Origin: Gari tellinella
Taxonomy: Eukaryota; Mollusca; Bivalvia; Cardiida; Psammobiidae
Direction: 5' to 3'
DNA: 64,000 nt
NCBI GenBank assembly: GCA_922989275.2
Contig: OV277862.1
Coordinates: 42,185,786 to 42,249,785, forward strand
Below the pieces are notes generated by a model. It ran no database searches and was not told the DNA's origin. It saw only the letters and a program-made list of their open reading frames with translations. Below are positions 1-11,739 of this stretch, piece by piece (position 1 is the stretch's first letter; every line of letters begins with the position of its first letter). Both the position numbers and the translations under genes were made by a program.

Positions 1-350
1 TTACCTTAACAATCATTTTCATCAGTACATTAGTTATTAATCTAAACCTGTCAGAAACTTTAGTTTTTCGGTTTTGTCCACTCTGACAAACCCTGTTTGG
101 ATCAACTCGATGCATAGAAAGCGCTAGCCGTGCTAGATATGTCCAGTTTTGCACATTGTCGTCACCATACCTTGAATAGAATTATAAAACTTTGAGCTAA
201 ATGTATTGGTTGTTTAACAGCAGGTTACTGTATTATTGATACACATGGGCAATGATGGTACCCTGATTGTTAACTACAGGTACAATGCTTTGGGAAGCCT
301 TTGTAAAAATGATTGCTATTAAAAATCTTTAATCAGTAAGTATTTTGTAT
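1..350. other. No recognisable gene or repeat
   Basis: I see no coding sequence, RNA gene or clear repeat before the foldback element that begins near 351. The composition is AT-rich, like the rest of the window. Confidence 0.5.
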
Positions 351-2588
351 TTATATACTCAACAAAAAAAGTCAAGGAATTTACAGAAAATCATCGCAAA
401 AAAGTACACCGAAACTAACCATTATCATTTTTATACGCCCGTCATCGACGGTCGTATTATGGTATACCCAGCGCTGTCCGTCCGTCCGTTAACTTTTCTT
501 GTTAGCGCTCTCTCACCTTCATTTATTTACCGATTTTGATTAAACTTCCTTCAAATATTCCATACCACAATAGCTCGGACGAGTTCGCGTTTCAGACGTT
601 GGCGGCTATTTTTAGCAGAGTTATGCCCCTTTATTGTCAAAAATGGGCATTTTTTAAAAAAAAAAAAACTTTTTTTTTAATCATTCAATTTATTTCAAAT
701 TTGATATGGTGATACAATGAATGAAGTTACTTAACAGATATTACGGGTTTTTGGTTTGACTTCGTATTTTCAGAGTTATGCCCCTTTACACAATTTTTTT
801 AACAATATATTGTTTCCTGATAATAATTTTACTTACATTTTGTCTATTGTAACCAAATTTCATATTTATCTTTCTCATCATGCAGGGAAGGCACCTGTGA
901 ATTTTGGTTCCTGTTAAATTATTTTTCTATGAGTTATGCCCCTTTACATCCTTAAAATAAGCCACACTTCGTACGTTAACTTTTCTTCTTAGCGCTCTCT
1001 CACCTTCATTTATTGACCGATTTTGATTAAACTTCCTACAAATATTCCATACCACAATAGTTCGGACGAGTTCGCGTTTCAGACGTTGGCGACTATTTTT
1101 AGCAGAGTTATGCCCCTTTATTGTCAAAAATGGGCATTTTTAAAAAAACAACAGAACTTTTTTATTTTTGATTCGATTGATTTCAAATTTGATATGGTGA
1201 TACAATGAATGAAGTGACTTAATATATAATACGGGTTTTTTGTTTGACTCTGTATTTTCAGAGTTATGCCCCTTCACACAATTTTTTTAACAATATATTG
1301 TTTCCTGATAATAATTTTACTTACATTTTGTCTATTGTAACCAAATTTCATATTTAGCTTTCTCATCATACAGGGAAGGCACCTGTGAATTTTGGTTCCT
1401 GTTAGATATCAGACGTTGGCAACTATTTTTAGCAGAGTAATGCCCCCTTTATTGTCAAAAATGGGCATTTTTTAAAAAACCCAGAACTTTTTTCTTGACT
1501 ATCGCAATACTATCGGGATAGTACTTGAGCTATCGCAATACTACAGCATAGTCTTTTTGAGATCGATAGTCGTGCCTACACTCCGGGCGACTTTTTCCAG
1601 TCGGCCTGAGTCTGGACGACTTTGACACCCGCCGGCCGTGACGGGCGTATTTTGCCGCACTGCGGTGCTCTTGTTTTTATTTATTTGATTAGATCCATTG
1701 CTTCGCTTGAAAGAAACATTTCCTTTGAGTAGATATCACTTATATCCTCGCTGTAGCACTGTTTCAAGTAACCTAAGGGTCAAGGTCATTTTTCACAAAA
1801 TAGGTGTTTCATCAGTGTTATTTAAAACACTCTAATAAGCTTTGAAGATCAGTGAAAAGTACATAAAATAAGGTCAAAGGTCAAAGTCGCTCACTGGACA
1901 TGTCTCCCATTTCACATGGATAGGATATTCTAAGACAGAGGGTCCGCAGATTACCGACAAACACACCCTCAAGGATCATGAGACTGCTCTACAGAAGAAA
2001 TGAAGACTGATCCCTCAGCATAATTTCGCCATAACTTCTTTAATTCTTTATCTATAATCTTAATTTTTGGTATGCATATTCATCGTGATATTGCCTATCC
2101 AGGCATATCAAAACATTGAACCAAATGGTATTGACCGTGACCTAACACCTAATTCTACTGTAAATTTTCACTGATCTTCAAAACAACAGACGAGCGATGA
2201 AACTTGCATGCATGCTCTTGTTTGAATATTCTCATCTTCCACGCGTGACAATTGATGTTATTGGATAATAGACATACCTTAATGTCATTATACATTCATA
2301 AGAACTGAATTTCACTTTATAAAAACTCATGACTCATTCATGTGTTTTGCATATAACAAGAGGGATTACTCTGTAGACACTAATTTTGTGAAAAATGACT
2401 TTGACCCTTAGGTTACTTGAAACAGTGCTACAGCAAGGATATAAGTGCTATCAAACTAAAGGAAACCATTTTTTCAAGAAATTACATGTATCTAATCAAA
2501 TAAATAAAAAAAAGATAATTGTCAGTTTCGGTGTACTTTTGTTCGATGATTTTCTGAAAATTCCTTAACTTTTTTTGTTGAGTATATA
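351..2588. mobile_element. Foldback / long-TIR element K1 (Tc1/mariner-type ends)
   Basis: The outer ends are inverted copies. The left end reads TATATACTCAACAAAAAAAG and the right end is its reverse complement near 2570-2588. The match continues inward for roughly 200 bp once the nested element at 429-1675 is removed: 351-428 plus 1676-1803 pairs with 2384-2588, including a shared block around ACTGTTTCAAGTAACCTAAG. Flanking TA dinucleotides fit a TA target. There is no transposase ORF, so it is non-autonomous. The centre (about 1804-2383) resembles the element at 52985-54085. The superfamily call is inferred from the end sequence and the TA flank only. Confidence 0.75.
429..1675 (-). mobile_element. 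Pearl-like (Helentron-associated) element, family A copy 1
   Basis: On the plus strand it opens with TTTTTATACGCCCGTCATCG, which folds on itself against the following GACGGTCGTAT, then a GTCCGTCCGTCC tract. The body has two tandem units of about 490 bp: GTTAACTTTTCTT with TAGCGCTCTCTCACC recurs near 487 and 977. The far end carries TGACGGGCGTAT, an exact inverted copy of ATACGCCCGTCA at 433-444, and closes GGTGCTCTTGTT. Pearl elements are normally drawn in the opposite direction, hence the minus strand. It sits in a T-run of foldback element K1, consistent with insertion between T residues. No ORF; non-autonomous. Confidence 0.8.
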
Positions 2589-2649
2589 TACCTACATGTT
2601 ACAGCTGAATGTGTTAGTACTACCTTCAACTGTCCGTGGCCATTGCTTA

Positions 2650-2699
2650 AAGGAGAGAATGGAACTCCCTTGAAGAGTTCCATAATTATCTCCTTTAAA
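2650..2699. repeat. Short imperfect hairpin
   Basis: AAAGGAGAGAATGGAACTC pairs with GAGTTCCATAATTATCTCCTTT's reverse complement across a loop of about 7 bases. It lies in otherwise featureless DNA between 2589 and 2923, and no terminal repeats are visible around it. Confidence 0.5.
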
Positions 2700-2923
2700 T
2701 CCTCTGTCTATTCCATCAATTAGGTATGTCAGGGTCTTCTCCCTCTGACACACAAAGGGCCATCTCTAAGCAGTATATGGGTGGTTTGGGAAAGCGTATA
2801 ATAAGTATAATATATAAAAAGCACAGAAGCACATTGGGTAGATGTTAGATGCATTACACTTGGATGATAGTAGCTTCAACGGTTAGGATTCTAGCAATTG
2901 CCAACAAAAGTAGTTGCCCATTA

Positions 2924-3115
2924 CCAGGGATCCAGATAAGAGGGAGTAAACTGCACAAATCCAACATTTTCTCACTTGTTTAAGCACCAAATCCTATGAT
3001 GTCACTACTTATTAGAATCGTCTCGAGACGATTCTAATGAGTAGTGACACCATAGGGTTTTAAGCAGAAATAAGGATTTTAGTTTTTGAAATACCCCCTT
3101 TATCTGGAGTCCTGC
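2924..3115. mobile_element. CAGGG-ended MITE with central palindrome
   Basis: Ends read CAGGGATCCAGATAA and the inverted TTTATCTGGAGTCCTG, with one mismatch. They are flanked by CATTAC on both sides, a candidate 6-bp target duplication. The centre (3002-3047) is a near-perfect palindrome around TCGTCTCGAGACGA. The ends match those of the 1.16-kb element at 39423-40586, and its right part is repeated near 12640-12704. It is non-autonomous. The ends fit the hAT group in its broad sense, but the superfamily is not proven. Confidence 0.7.
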
Positions 3116-3498
3116 ATTACCACTGAAAGCATTTAGTATGTACTAGATAGTAGATAGCATGCACCAAGAAGGAAAAATAAAAAAGTGGGTATTATGCCAT
3201 TCAAATAACCTTGTCACATAACTTTGAAGAATGCGTTTGACACTGTATCTCAAGCAAAACATCCGAGACACAGAGTCAGTGCTGTGCTTGGTTTGAATTG
3301 TTACAGAGACATCGCTGAAGCAGGTCACCATATCGACCAGAAGATGCATCCACATGACAGCACGTTTGTCCTTAGGCGCAGAAAGTTCCGGGCTTTAGCA
3401 CTGGTGCCCTTCTTCACTGTATCGGGACCCTGCATAGAATACACTTCTCTGCTATTTAAAGCAGTTGATTTACATATAGCATTACATAACACTATGCA

Positions 3499-4327
3499 TT
3501 TTTATACGCCCGTCATCGACGGTCGTATTATGGTATACCCAGCGCTGTCCGTCCGTTAACTTTTCTTGTTAGCGCTCTCTCACCTTCATTTATTGACCGA
3601 TTTTTATTAAACTTCCTACAAATATTCCATACCACAATAGCTCAGACGAGTTCGCGTTTCAGACGTTGGCGACTATATTTTGCAGAGTTATGCCCCTTTA
3701 TTGTCAAAAATGGGCATTTTTTTAAAAAAAAAAAAAGAACTTTTTTTATCTTATATTCAATTTATTTCAAATTTTATACGGTGATACAATGAATGAAGTG
3801 ACTTAATATATATTACGGGTTTTTGGTTTGACTCCGTATTTTCAGAGTTATGCCCCTTCACACAATTTTTTTAACAATATATTGTTTCCTGATATTAATT
3901 TTACTTACATTTTGTCTATTGTAACCAAATTTCATATTTAGTTTTCTCATCATACAGGGAAGGCACCTGTGAATATTTTGGTTCTTGTTAAATTTCAGAT
4001 GTTGGCAACTATTTTTAGCAGAGTAATGCCCCCTTTATTGTCAAAATTCCGTGATATATCCAAAGTATGTAAATACGCCCAAAGAGCATTTGTTTATGAG
4101 AAAACATTTGTTAGAAAAACTATCGTGATAGTATTGCAATAGTTTCTTGACTATCGCAATACTATCGGGATAGTACTTGAGCTATCGCAATACTACAGCA
4201 TAGTCTTTTTGAGATCAATAGTCGGGCCTACACTCCGGGCGACTTTTTCCAGTCGGCCTGAGTCCGGACGACTTTGACAGCCGCTGGCCATGACGGGCGT
4301 ATTTTGCCGCACTGCGGTGCTCTTGTT
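3499..4327 (-). mobile_element. Pearl-like element, family A copy 2
   Basis: Same opening hairpin, GTCCGTCC tract, body and CGGTGCTCTTGTT end as the copy at 429-1675, but shorter, with only one full body unit. The subterminal inverted repeat ATACGCCCGTCA / TGACGGGCGTAT is intact at 3504-3515 and 4291-4302. The stretch 4080-4200 holds a short inverted pair, CTATCGTGATAGTATTGCAATAG and its near complement. Copies 1 and 2 are close in sequence, which suggests recent activity. Between 3116 and 3498 I see nothing recognisable. Confidence 0.8.
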
Positions 4328-4776
4328 ATAGATTATTAAAAACATACATTGGATTGTTATCTAAATGATCATATTTCGACGGCGATCGAACGTTTTCTCG
4401 TATTAAACTATCGAAATTTGACCACGGCAACACCATGCCAAATTCGCAATTTCTAAAATGGTAACAATGGCGAATAACGAATAAACAGAACAAACTGGGG
4501 AACAACAACTGTTTTAGCTTGAAACCGAAGTCAAATAAACTGGATTTTTGAGTTCGTTTCATTTTTCTCGATTGCAGAGATTGAAAATAATGGTAGACAC
4601 GAGGAAGGTTATTAGGATAAGAGCCGAATATATTCCGTATACACAATAACTCGGACGAAAATAGCCGGTGCTACGCCAGTACAACAACAATTTTCGTGAT
4701 TCTTTAATTTACATCTCGAGACAAAAAACAACCGATGCAGCAGTGAAAACAACCTATGGTTTGCATCGGTAATCGG

Positions 4777-5279
4777 TTACTTATGACAACACTGTTTTAA
4801 AAACTGTATGGCAAATGTGCCAGTATTAATGTTCAGTTCTTTGCACCATGTGGTGAATATTTCGGCAGTCTCAGATACGTTCATGGTTCCTTCAATGGCC
4901 GGGCAATCTCCAATAATTTTATTGACGTATGTGATCCCGTTCATTTTATCTCCTATTTTCATATAGTCGTTAGCTTGCGACATCACTATGTGGTAGTACT
5001 GGCTTGTTGTCAATGATCTCCATGTATCAAGATCCTCCATATTGTTGTCTTGTATTTAACCCTTAGAGTTTCACTGGGCGTCTTTTTGTATTTTCTGAAT
5101 ATTTTCTTCAGGTGTTGAACTTGTTGCACTCTTTCAATCAGCTTTGATTTGAATGATCGTTGTACATTATTCTGGTAATTGTCCACGACTTTGTTGTCTG
5201 CTAATTGTCTGATGTGATTAGCAACTGCATTTGGTTGTGGTGCTTCTACTGTTTTTACTATGTTCAGCTGTTTTATCAT
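4777..5279 (-). pseudogene. Unrecognised coding remnant, one frameshift
   Basis: Two minus-strand reading frames of 89 and 87 codons overlap near 5010-5040 and appear to be one protein broken by a single frameshift. The upstream part is rich in K, Q and V. The downstream part reads ordinary protein composition with three cysteines near its end (TTWCKELN and QCCHK). It lies just downstream, on the same strand, of the pogo-type transposase remnant, so it could be that element's C-terminal region or a neighbouring exon. I do not recognise the family. Confidence 0.25.
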
Positions 5280-6202
5280 GAAGTTGACTGGCCGACTCGC
5301 GTACAGATTGCCTCCACGTACGTTTCAAGGAGCTAAACAGGCTTAGAACCAGGGGCTGCTTGATGTGATGCATGTTCTCACAGGCAGTAGAGTTCAACTC
5401 TTTTTTAAACAAAGATGTCTGATGCCTGCATGGTTTTGTGCCCATCAATATGGAGCAAGACGGGCTTCATGACACGACGCTCATTCGTGGCCGGAACAAA
5501 GACATTTGGGAGACTATTGCAAAATACTTCCGAGTCCATCCACCCATTGTCCGACCTACAAATGGCTCGTTCCGGAAACCCTTCAGGTTGATCATACGCG
5601 AAACGTAGTCCCGGAAAGATAATGATGGGCGGGATGTTTTGGGCAGTGTGACTGTCATTTGCCGCAGCCATCACGGTCAATTGCGTTTTGTTGCGATTAA
5701 CGAAGTTGCAAATCACTCGGGCCCTTTTGTAGCCAATACCTTGGTTAACTTTCCAGCATAGTGAGAACCCGGACTCATCAGCGTTGTACATCTTTGACGG
5801 ATCACTGAGAAGGTCATTGTCACCAACCCTATCTTCTATGTACCTCCAAAAGTCTTTGAAACATTGATCAACCTTCTCTGGTGAAATAATGGGATCTCGC
5901 CTTTCCATTTTGTAGAGCGGTACGGCACCAGAGACCTTCCTACTTTGCCGTAGTTCTGGGGCTTAATTACCTTCATCGATTATCTTTTAGATGTTCAAAG
6001 CAAGCTTTTGGCGGATGTGACCAAACCCAATCTTCGACATGTACTTGACCCCCTTAGCTACCCTCTGTTCTTCCTCTATTAACAATACTGGGTTAACACC
6101 TACATAATAGCTATTGTACTTAATTGCTGTGTACATGCTCATGAACTGTGGTTGTGATTTTGATTGTAAGGTTGTGGAACAGGGTTTATATTTTATGTAC
6201 AC
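5218..6202 (-). pseudogene. Decayed pogo/Tigger-type (DDE_1) transposase
   Basis: The order on the minus strand fits a CENP-B/pogo transposase. Near 6100-5990 there is an N-terminal helix-turn-helix-like segment (IEEEQRVAKGVKYMSKIGFGH). The catalytic core has YNADESGFS (first Asp) near 5780 and LLHIDGHKT (second Asp) near 5440. A tail typical of this fold follows (HIKQPLVLSLFSSLKRTWRQ) near 5370-5320. Function of the family: cut-and-paste transposition by a DDE/D nuclease. It is broken by a stop after the N-terminal segment, by a SINE fragment at 5928-5967 and by a frameshift after the second Asp, so it is inactive. Confidence 0.75.
5928..5967 (+). repeat. SINE fragment (head only)
   Basis: This is a 40-bp piece, CCAGAGACCTTCCTACTTTG onward, matching the 5' end of the SINE family seen whole at 11740-12014. 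It interrupts the pogo-type pseudogene. Only the head is present, so it is probably a remnant left by deletion rather than a fresh insertion. Confidence 0.7.
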
Positions 6203-6270
6203 TGTTCGTCTTTATAGGTGAATATAGGAGATAAGTGTGAGGTTGGGCGCCCCTAAACCCAGGTTTAACC

Positions 6271-6545
6271 CCCCAGTGGTTGTTAATAATTAATTTATAA
6301 TTGATTATTGATTGCTACTGACCGTACCAAGGCGGGCTCCTATATTCACTTAGCTTTATGTTTGTCTTGCGTGTTGTTTTCTATTTAGTGTGTAGATGAA
6401 GGAATGGTATTGCGTGTGTGTGGTTGTGTGTGTGTGTGTGTGTATGTGTTTGTTATGGTATGGCTGTGTGTGTGTGTTCTGCTTTAGAGATGGGTGTATT
6501 GTTTGTGTTGCGTTTCCTGCTTGAGTCTTCTTTCGTATTTATGTA
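6271..6545 (+). mobile_element. 5'-truncating retroelement family I, longest copy
   Basis: Begins near CCAGTGGTTGTTAATAAT, runs through CTACTGACCGTACCAAGGCG and a GT-rich simple repeat (6412-6475), and ends CTTTCGTATTTAT. Other copies at 13165-13394, 13420-13499, 47207-47330 and 59105-59303 share this 3' end but start at different points, the pattern of a target-primed retroelement. No ORF with recognisable domains. Its partner LINE is unknown. Confidence 0.6.
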
Positions 6546-7251
6546 TATCGTATTGTTTAGATTCCCGGCTAATATTTATGGATTTGCTTTTTTTAATAAA
6601 ATTTATGTGATATTTTTGACGTTTTTTTTTGTGCTGCTCCAACTTGACGATTCATTGTATTACTGATTGTCGGCCTAAAAATAAAATAGTTTATTATTTC
6701 ATTTATTCGTTTGAATCTATTAATTTATCACTATTTATTTATATGCATTGTTCTTGATAGATTCTTATCTAGCTGCTGATGTTGTTTGCACTGTGCAAGT
6801 GTCATTTCTGTGCAGAAAATCTCATTACACAGGGAACAGAGGTCAAGTATACTGTCATCAATAGCCCACAATCTTGGCAAACTCAGGAAATGTTTCACTT
6901 TGTTCAGAAAAAGTATGAAAACTTATCTGCTATAGTGAGAGCTGTCTTTTCACATTCAGTAAAATTTTTAATTGCAAATATGAGTTACTAGCTGCTTGTC
7001 TGACTAAAATGTCACCATAAAAATATTAAACATCTCAAGAGCTTATAGACCATGATCAGCAATCCCATCATGTTTTCCAGGAAGAAGTGCTAGTTTAGGA
7101 ATGGTGTTAATAACTTAAAGAACTTAAATGTCATTTGGTGAAAACCTTCTCTCAAACTCACAAAGAATATTGCCTACGAAATTTTACCTGAGTTTGGCAA
7201 GTGTTAACCTGTCATGGAGTAAACATGACAGAGGAATGCCTTGGTAAGAAT
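6546..7251. other. No recognisable feature
   Basis: AT-rich DNA with only short reading frames on both strands and no motif that I can assign. Confidence 0.4.
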
Positions 7252-7484
7252 CAGGGGCCTGTCTTACGAAACGTCGTCGTAAGTTAGTTTCTAAAAGTCT
7301 CAATTATTATTTATTTCTCCATCTAATCCCGTCTTGTCACATCTCTTTGAAATCGTCTTGAAAAGACGATTCCAAAGAGATGTAACAAGACAGGATTAGA
7401 TAGAGAAATCAGAAATTAGGCGCATTTTAAAGTTTGGACTTACGACCGTTTTTATCGTACGACGTTTCGTAAGACAGGCCCCTG
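7252..7484. mobile_element. MITE with 26-bp TIRs and a long central hairpin
   Basis: The ends are CAGGGGCCTGTCTTACG and its exact reverse complement; the match extends to about 26 bp. The centre (about 7318-7403) is a near-perfect hairpin: TCTCTTTGAAATCGTCTT pairs with AAGACGATTCCAAAGAGA. No clear target duplication remains. CAGGG ends suggest an hAT relative, but this is only suggestive. Confidence 0.75.
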
Positions 7485-7742
7485 ACTAATCAACACTGCC
7501 AAGAGGATCCTGGACAGGGGTTCTCTATGATTTGGAGTTTTTTTTTGTTACAGATACTTGGTGTATATCTATGAAATCCTTTTGAAAGAACTTTAAAAGT
7601 CTGCAGAGCCATCCCAGAATATCTTACAGTAGGCAAATAGTTGAAATGAACTGGAAAGTTTTAATCTTTTTTAGATACATTTGCTTTTGTTCCATCCTTC
7701 GCTTAGAGTTATGGTAACATTTTTCTCAGATACATTAAAGCT

Positions 7743-7991
7743 TTACGGTCTTTCTGCAATTCCCCAGAAAACAAGATTGTTTCGTCTAGTTCTGGTTTCT
7801 AGATCGATTGTCGTGAGGGCTAACAATTCTAGTTTGCGTGCCTGATTATCAATACACTTTTCCATTGTTGTAAGCCTAGTCTGATTTTTCATAACGTTCT
7901 CTGTCAAGTAGTTATTGTCATTCAGTGACTGATATTGGTATTTTCTCATAGAATCAAGAACTGACTTATTTTTATTAATGGACTCGAACAT
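7743..7991 (-). pseudogene. Fragment of a LINE ORF1 (coiled coil)
   Basis: A minus-strand frame of 82 codons has a heptad-like segment (LTTMEKCIDNQARKLELLAL) followed by LETRTRRNNLVFWGI, the junction between coiled coil and RNA-binding fold commonly seen in CR1/L1-type ORF1 proteins, which bind the element's RNA. It is cut off directly after GIAERP by a stop. No reverse transcriptase is seen nearby. Confidence 0.55.
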
Positions 7992-9395
7992 GTTCAGGAG
8001 TTTGTCGGAAATTTATAGATGTGTAAACTGTGTGTTGTTTATGCTATTAGAGCTTACCCTTTGTCATTTCTGTGCATGCGAAGTTCGTGTCCATTGTTGT
8101 TCGGTGGAATGTCCGCCATCTTAGAATCGGTTTTGTATAATCACTAATGTCACTATCAGAGCCATAAGCAGACCCTCAGTAATTTCATTACCACTTACAT
8201 CACTTTTACGCTTTGCCATTAAGTACTATCGGTTCTAAAAGTTTAACTCTCTATATGATCCAAAAGTGAAAATACACTGCTTTTCATAGAGCATACCAAT
8301 AAGCCACCATAACCGGATGTATTATTTCTATATGGCCACTTAACCCTTCTCTCCCAGCCTGAGAGTTACATTCCAAGCGAGAGCGGAGGAACCGGCGAAA
8401 ACGTCATAACATGCTGGGCTATAATTGGTGAGCTAGCCATGTCATAATCCAAAATGAAACTAGAAAAGCAGTTAACTTTTCGAGCCGTAGTCAATGCGGA
8501 TCTTCCCGTTATTACGTGAATATAGATTAAGGAAAGAATTTAAAAGGTAAGAGTAACATCCTAGCTACTGTAATGATTCCCACAACCAACGACAACTAAT
8601 TCTACGTATACCTTCTAAGTGACGGAATGGGATACGCTACCTGCCAATCTGTTACTTTCACCTCTGATGCGGTTGAAAAATAATTTCTTATGAAATTAAA
8701 AATTAATTTTATTTACAACTAGACAAGAGTGAAAGTTCTCAAACTTTAAAGCTTAATGAACTAAGACGCATACTATTAAATGTTACAACAAGCAACCCCT
8801 TTAATTTAATAAGGGGAAAATATGATTATCTTAAACACTGAAATCATTTATTATTATTATTATTTCTGACAACATTTATTCATGAAAATATGTGTGTCTT
8901 CAATTAAGAAATGTTCCTCTTCATAAAAGAAGACAACCCATTTGTATTTATATACATATACTGAGTATAAGCGTATGGAAACCATTACCGTTCTATGCAC
9001 TACAAGTGTACACTTACTTTGCAACGGTACACTTTTGAAAGAAACTATAGCATGACTATTACCAGACTTAACTAATTATTCAGACAATTAAGATTTATTG
9101 AATTACAAAAGTTAATTGCTTAAAAACAATGTGTTTGTAGAATAGGAGGCAATTAAAATATGATATTGATATTGTCAAATTTTGATTAGAATACTTTTGA
9201 ACAGAATTAGTACATTCTACTAGTAAAGCCATGCTCCTATCTTTGTAGGGACCTGAAAGCCAAGGGCTAAATTTAAAGCAAAACTTTCAAAAAGGTGATC
9301 TAAAAGAACAACATGACAGAATGTAGTCACAGATAGTCTTCAGGTTTACTGTATTTCTTAATTTTGTTTATCTACTGCTCCACTCGATTTTACGA
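7992..9395. other. No recognisable gene
   Basis: AT-rich sequence without a supported reading frame. A short (ATT)n run lies near 8850-8865. I see no terminal repeats. Confidence 0.4.
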
Positions 9396-10037
9396 TTTTT
9401 ATGCCCCGGCATAAATAGATGCTGAGGCATATAGTACCGGGTAATCGTCCTGTTTGTCCGTGTGTGTGCGTCCGTAAAAAGGTTAACTAGAGTTTACCGT
9501 TTTGTCTGGCGTCCACACCACTTACTCAAATCCGCCTTGGAAACTTATACAGTTGCTGCCTTGGACCATTCCCAATATACCGATATCACCCAACGATGAT
9601 TTTACCTTGACCTAATTTTGACTTAGAATATTGTAAATTGACTCCTTGGTTAACTAGATTTTACCGTTTCTTCTAGTGTCAAAACAACTGACTACAATGC
9701 TGGCATTGCTTTAATACTTATACAGTTGTTGTCTGGGACCTCTACGAATCCATCCAAATTACTTTACCTTGAATTTGACCTTGACCTAATTTGACTTAGA
9801 ATATTTTGAATTAGCTATTTCTTGGTCAACTAGATTTAATCGTTTCGTTTAGCATCAACACTATTGACTACAAAGCTTTGATACTTTTACAGTTGCTGCC
9901 TAAGACCATTACCAATTCACCAATATTACCCAACCTCATTTGACCTTGACCTAATTTGGACTTAAGAAAAATATTCTGAACAAATTGGCAAGGCTGCCAT
10001 CGGGGGCATAAGTGTTTATTGAACGCCCAGTCCTGTT
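9396..10037 (-). mobile_element. Pearl-like element, family B copy 1
   Basis: Opens TTTTTATGCCCCGGCAT with a stem-loop against AGATGCTGAGGCATA, then a GTCCGTGTGTGTGCGTCCG tract. The body has three tandem units of about 172 bp; GGTTAACTAGATTTTACCG-like starts lie near 9481, 9653 and 9826. The far end carries CGGGGGCATAAGTG near 10001, inverted relative to the opening TATGCCCC, and closes TCCTGTTT. Non-autonomous. The units contain repeated TTGACCTTGACCTAATTTG blocks. Confidence 0.75.
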
Positions 10038-10504
10038 TAAAATATTTTTAATAAATCTAGAACATTGACCTCGGTGGTGGGAAGGATAGCGCTTGCGCAC
10101 AACATTTCCCCTACGTGCGGAAGTAAAATTTTACTTTATCACCTCACGGATCGACACGGCAATTTTCACTGTACATACTTAATGGTACACTTCTATAAAT
10201 GCTGTAATGCAAATAGTTCTTGGTTCAGTTTATGATGCTCTTAAACACTTGTTTGCTGTTTACATGAATATCGTATCCTCGACATGGAAGCTATTTGAAG
10301 CAAGTCTAGAGTGTGAACTCTCTGTCAAGAATAAATTACTCATGTAAACATACACATGTGTCATAACACTAGTCATCTCAATCATACCCGATTTTTCAAT
10401 GCTTAGAATCTGATTGGCTAACCAACCAGCTACTAAAGATATGTCTCCTGTGTATAATCTAATTAGATTTAAGGATCACACCTTTGAAAATGGTTCCTGA
10501 AAGT

Positions 10505-10935
10505 TAACCACTAACCAGGTATGCACGTGTTTTGAAAATTTTCTCGTACACATCAATCAGAGTAATTTTCAGTTCTGTCTTTAGAATATGGAATAGTTTG
10601 ATGCGACGAATTGCTCTTTCGATCCGACACGTACTCCGAAATATTTTTGTTTTGCTGAAGTTCATGTTTTGTAAACTGTGACTTGTCCTTATGTTTGAAT
10701 GTTGGGATCACTACTTTCTCTCCGTCTGGTAGATCCTTTTCAATGATGAAGCCCCTGTCTAACATTACTATTTCCTTCTGGGTTTAGAGCATTCAGCATA
10801 TCAACAGATTCATTTGTTATGTATTTGTCAGGTGCTCTACCACCAAACATTTCAGGGATGTACGTCATTGCCCCACCAGTATTCATTCCAACTAAAACTT
10901 CACTGTTGTGCGATATGTGCAGTTACAATGAACTG
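10505..10935 (-). pseudogene. Decayed DDE_Tnp_4-like transposase (Harbinger/ISL2EU type)
   Basis: The minus-strand frames read, in order: VGMNTGGAMTYIPEMFGGRA then DKYIT (about 10900-10830); MLDRGFIIEKDLP with VVIPTFKHKDKSQFT (about 10765-10670); and, after a frameshift, RIERAIRRIKLFHILKT and VYEKIFKTRAYLV (about 10610-10520). This is the order of the second half of DDE_Tnp_4 transposases: the G-A-.-T-.-.-S/P-E strand, the DRGF Asp region, and the R-I/V-E-R-A-I-.-R-I-K helix with the final Glu. N-terminal and zinc-finger parts are missing. Inactive. Confidence 0.75.
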
Positions 10936-11031
10936 GTTATGTGCCCCTATAGAGGATGGAGTCTCGGAAAAAAAAAGTTATGTACAATCATTAATTACAC
11001 GCAATTCGAGAACTCATCAAAGTACTGTGTA

Positions 11032-11658
11032 GTGATAATTTTAACCTTTGCATCCCGAGTCCTATACTCATTAAATTTGCCAGGGTCTCATTATTTAAAA
11101 AAATTGCGAGTCCCATGGACCCATAGCTTTTCTGGCCTTTATTAAGCTATTATTCATAAGCAAATAGTCGCTTAAAGCAGGTTGAAAGTAAAGCAGAATG
11201 TGCATTAAGGCACGTTCTGCTTTACTTTCAACTTGCTTTAAGTGGTCACCGGCCTTCAAAACTAGAAATAAGTTATGGGATATAGGGTAAATTTTTCGCC
11301 CCAATGACTCGATGCTCGTCTCAAGGACTCGTTGCTTTACAGAATGTGCACCCGTCACTCGTTCATCTGATTTCTCCTCAGATACCTTCTTACTTTGCCG
11401 TAGTTCTGAGGCTTAATTGTCAAAGGGAATTGTTTCTGTTTATGAGACTGAGATTATTCCCTCTGCCAAGAACTGAAAGGAAGGCAGGTGGGTGGTTTTG
11501 ATCCCATTCGCTGCTGGTCAACGAATGGGAGTAGCCGAAATCATCTTCCTGAGATCATCATCATTTCATCTCATCATTCATCGGCGCTATATGACCTATT
11601 TTGTGTCGTAGTGCCGTAAAACTGGACTCATCATCATCTGATTTCTAGAATTATCACG
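11032..11658. mobile_element. Palindrome MITE P1, interrupted by a SINE
   Basis: Ends are GTGATAATTTTA and TAGAATTATCAC (one mismatch as inverted repeats). The centre (about 11164-11246) is an almost perfect palindrome, AAAGCAGGTTGAAAGTAAAG with its complement. A SINE sits at 11376-11633 inside it. Without that insertion the layout matches P2 at 31104-31460. Confidence 0.75.
11376..11633 (+). mobile_element. SINE copy, nested in MITE P1
   Basis: Head CCTCAGATACCTTCTTACTT, an internal B-box-like GGTTTTGATCCC, and the tail block CGGCGCTATATGACCTATTT through GTGCCGTAAAAC, ending in ATC repeats. ATCTGATTTCT occurs on both sides (11365-11375 and 11636-11646), an 11-bp or longer target-site duplication typical of LINE-mediated insertion. 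The element is therefore younger than the host MITE. Confidence 0.85.
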
Positions 11659-11739
11659 TGTGCTTGTTCTAAATCACTGATCTTTGCTGTGGGTGGCATT
11701 TTGTTAATTTGTTCCAGCTCCTTTGCCATTAAAGTAATC

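Noticed and set aside
5928..5967. Spliced intron in the pogo-type transposase
   Set aside because: The interrupting sequence is a SINE head and lacks splice signals; decay explains it better.
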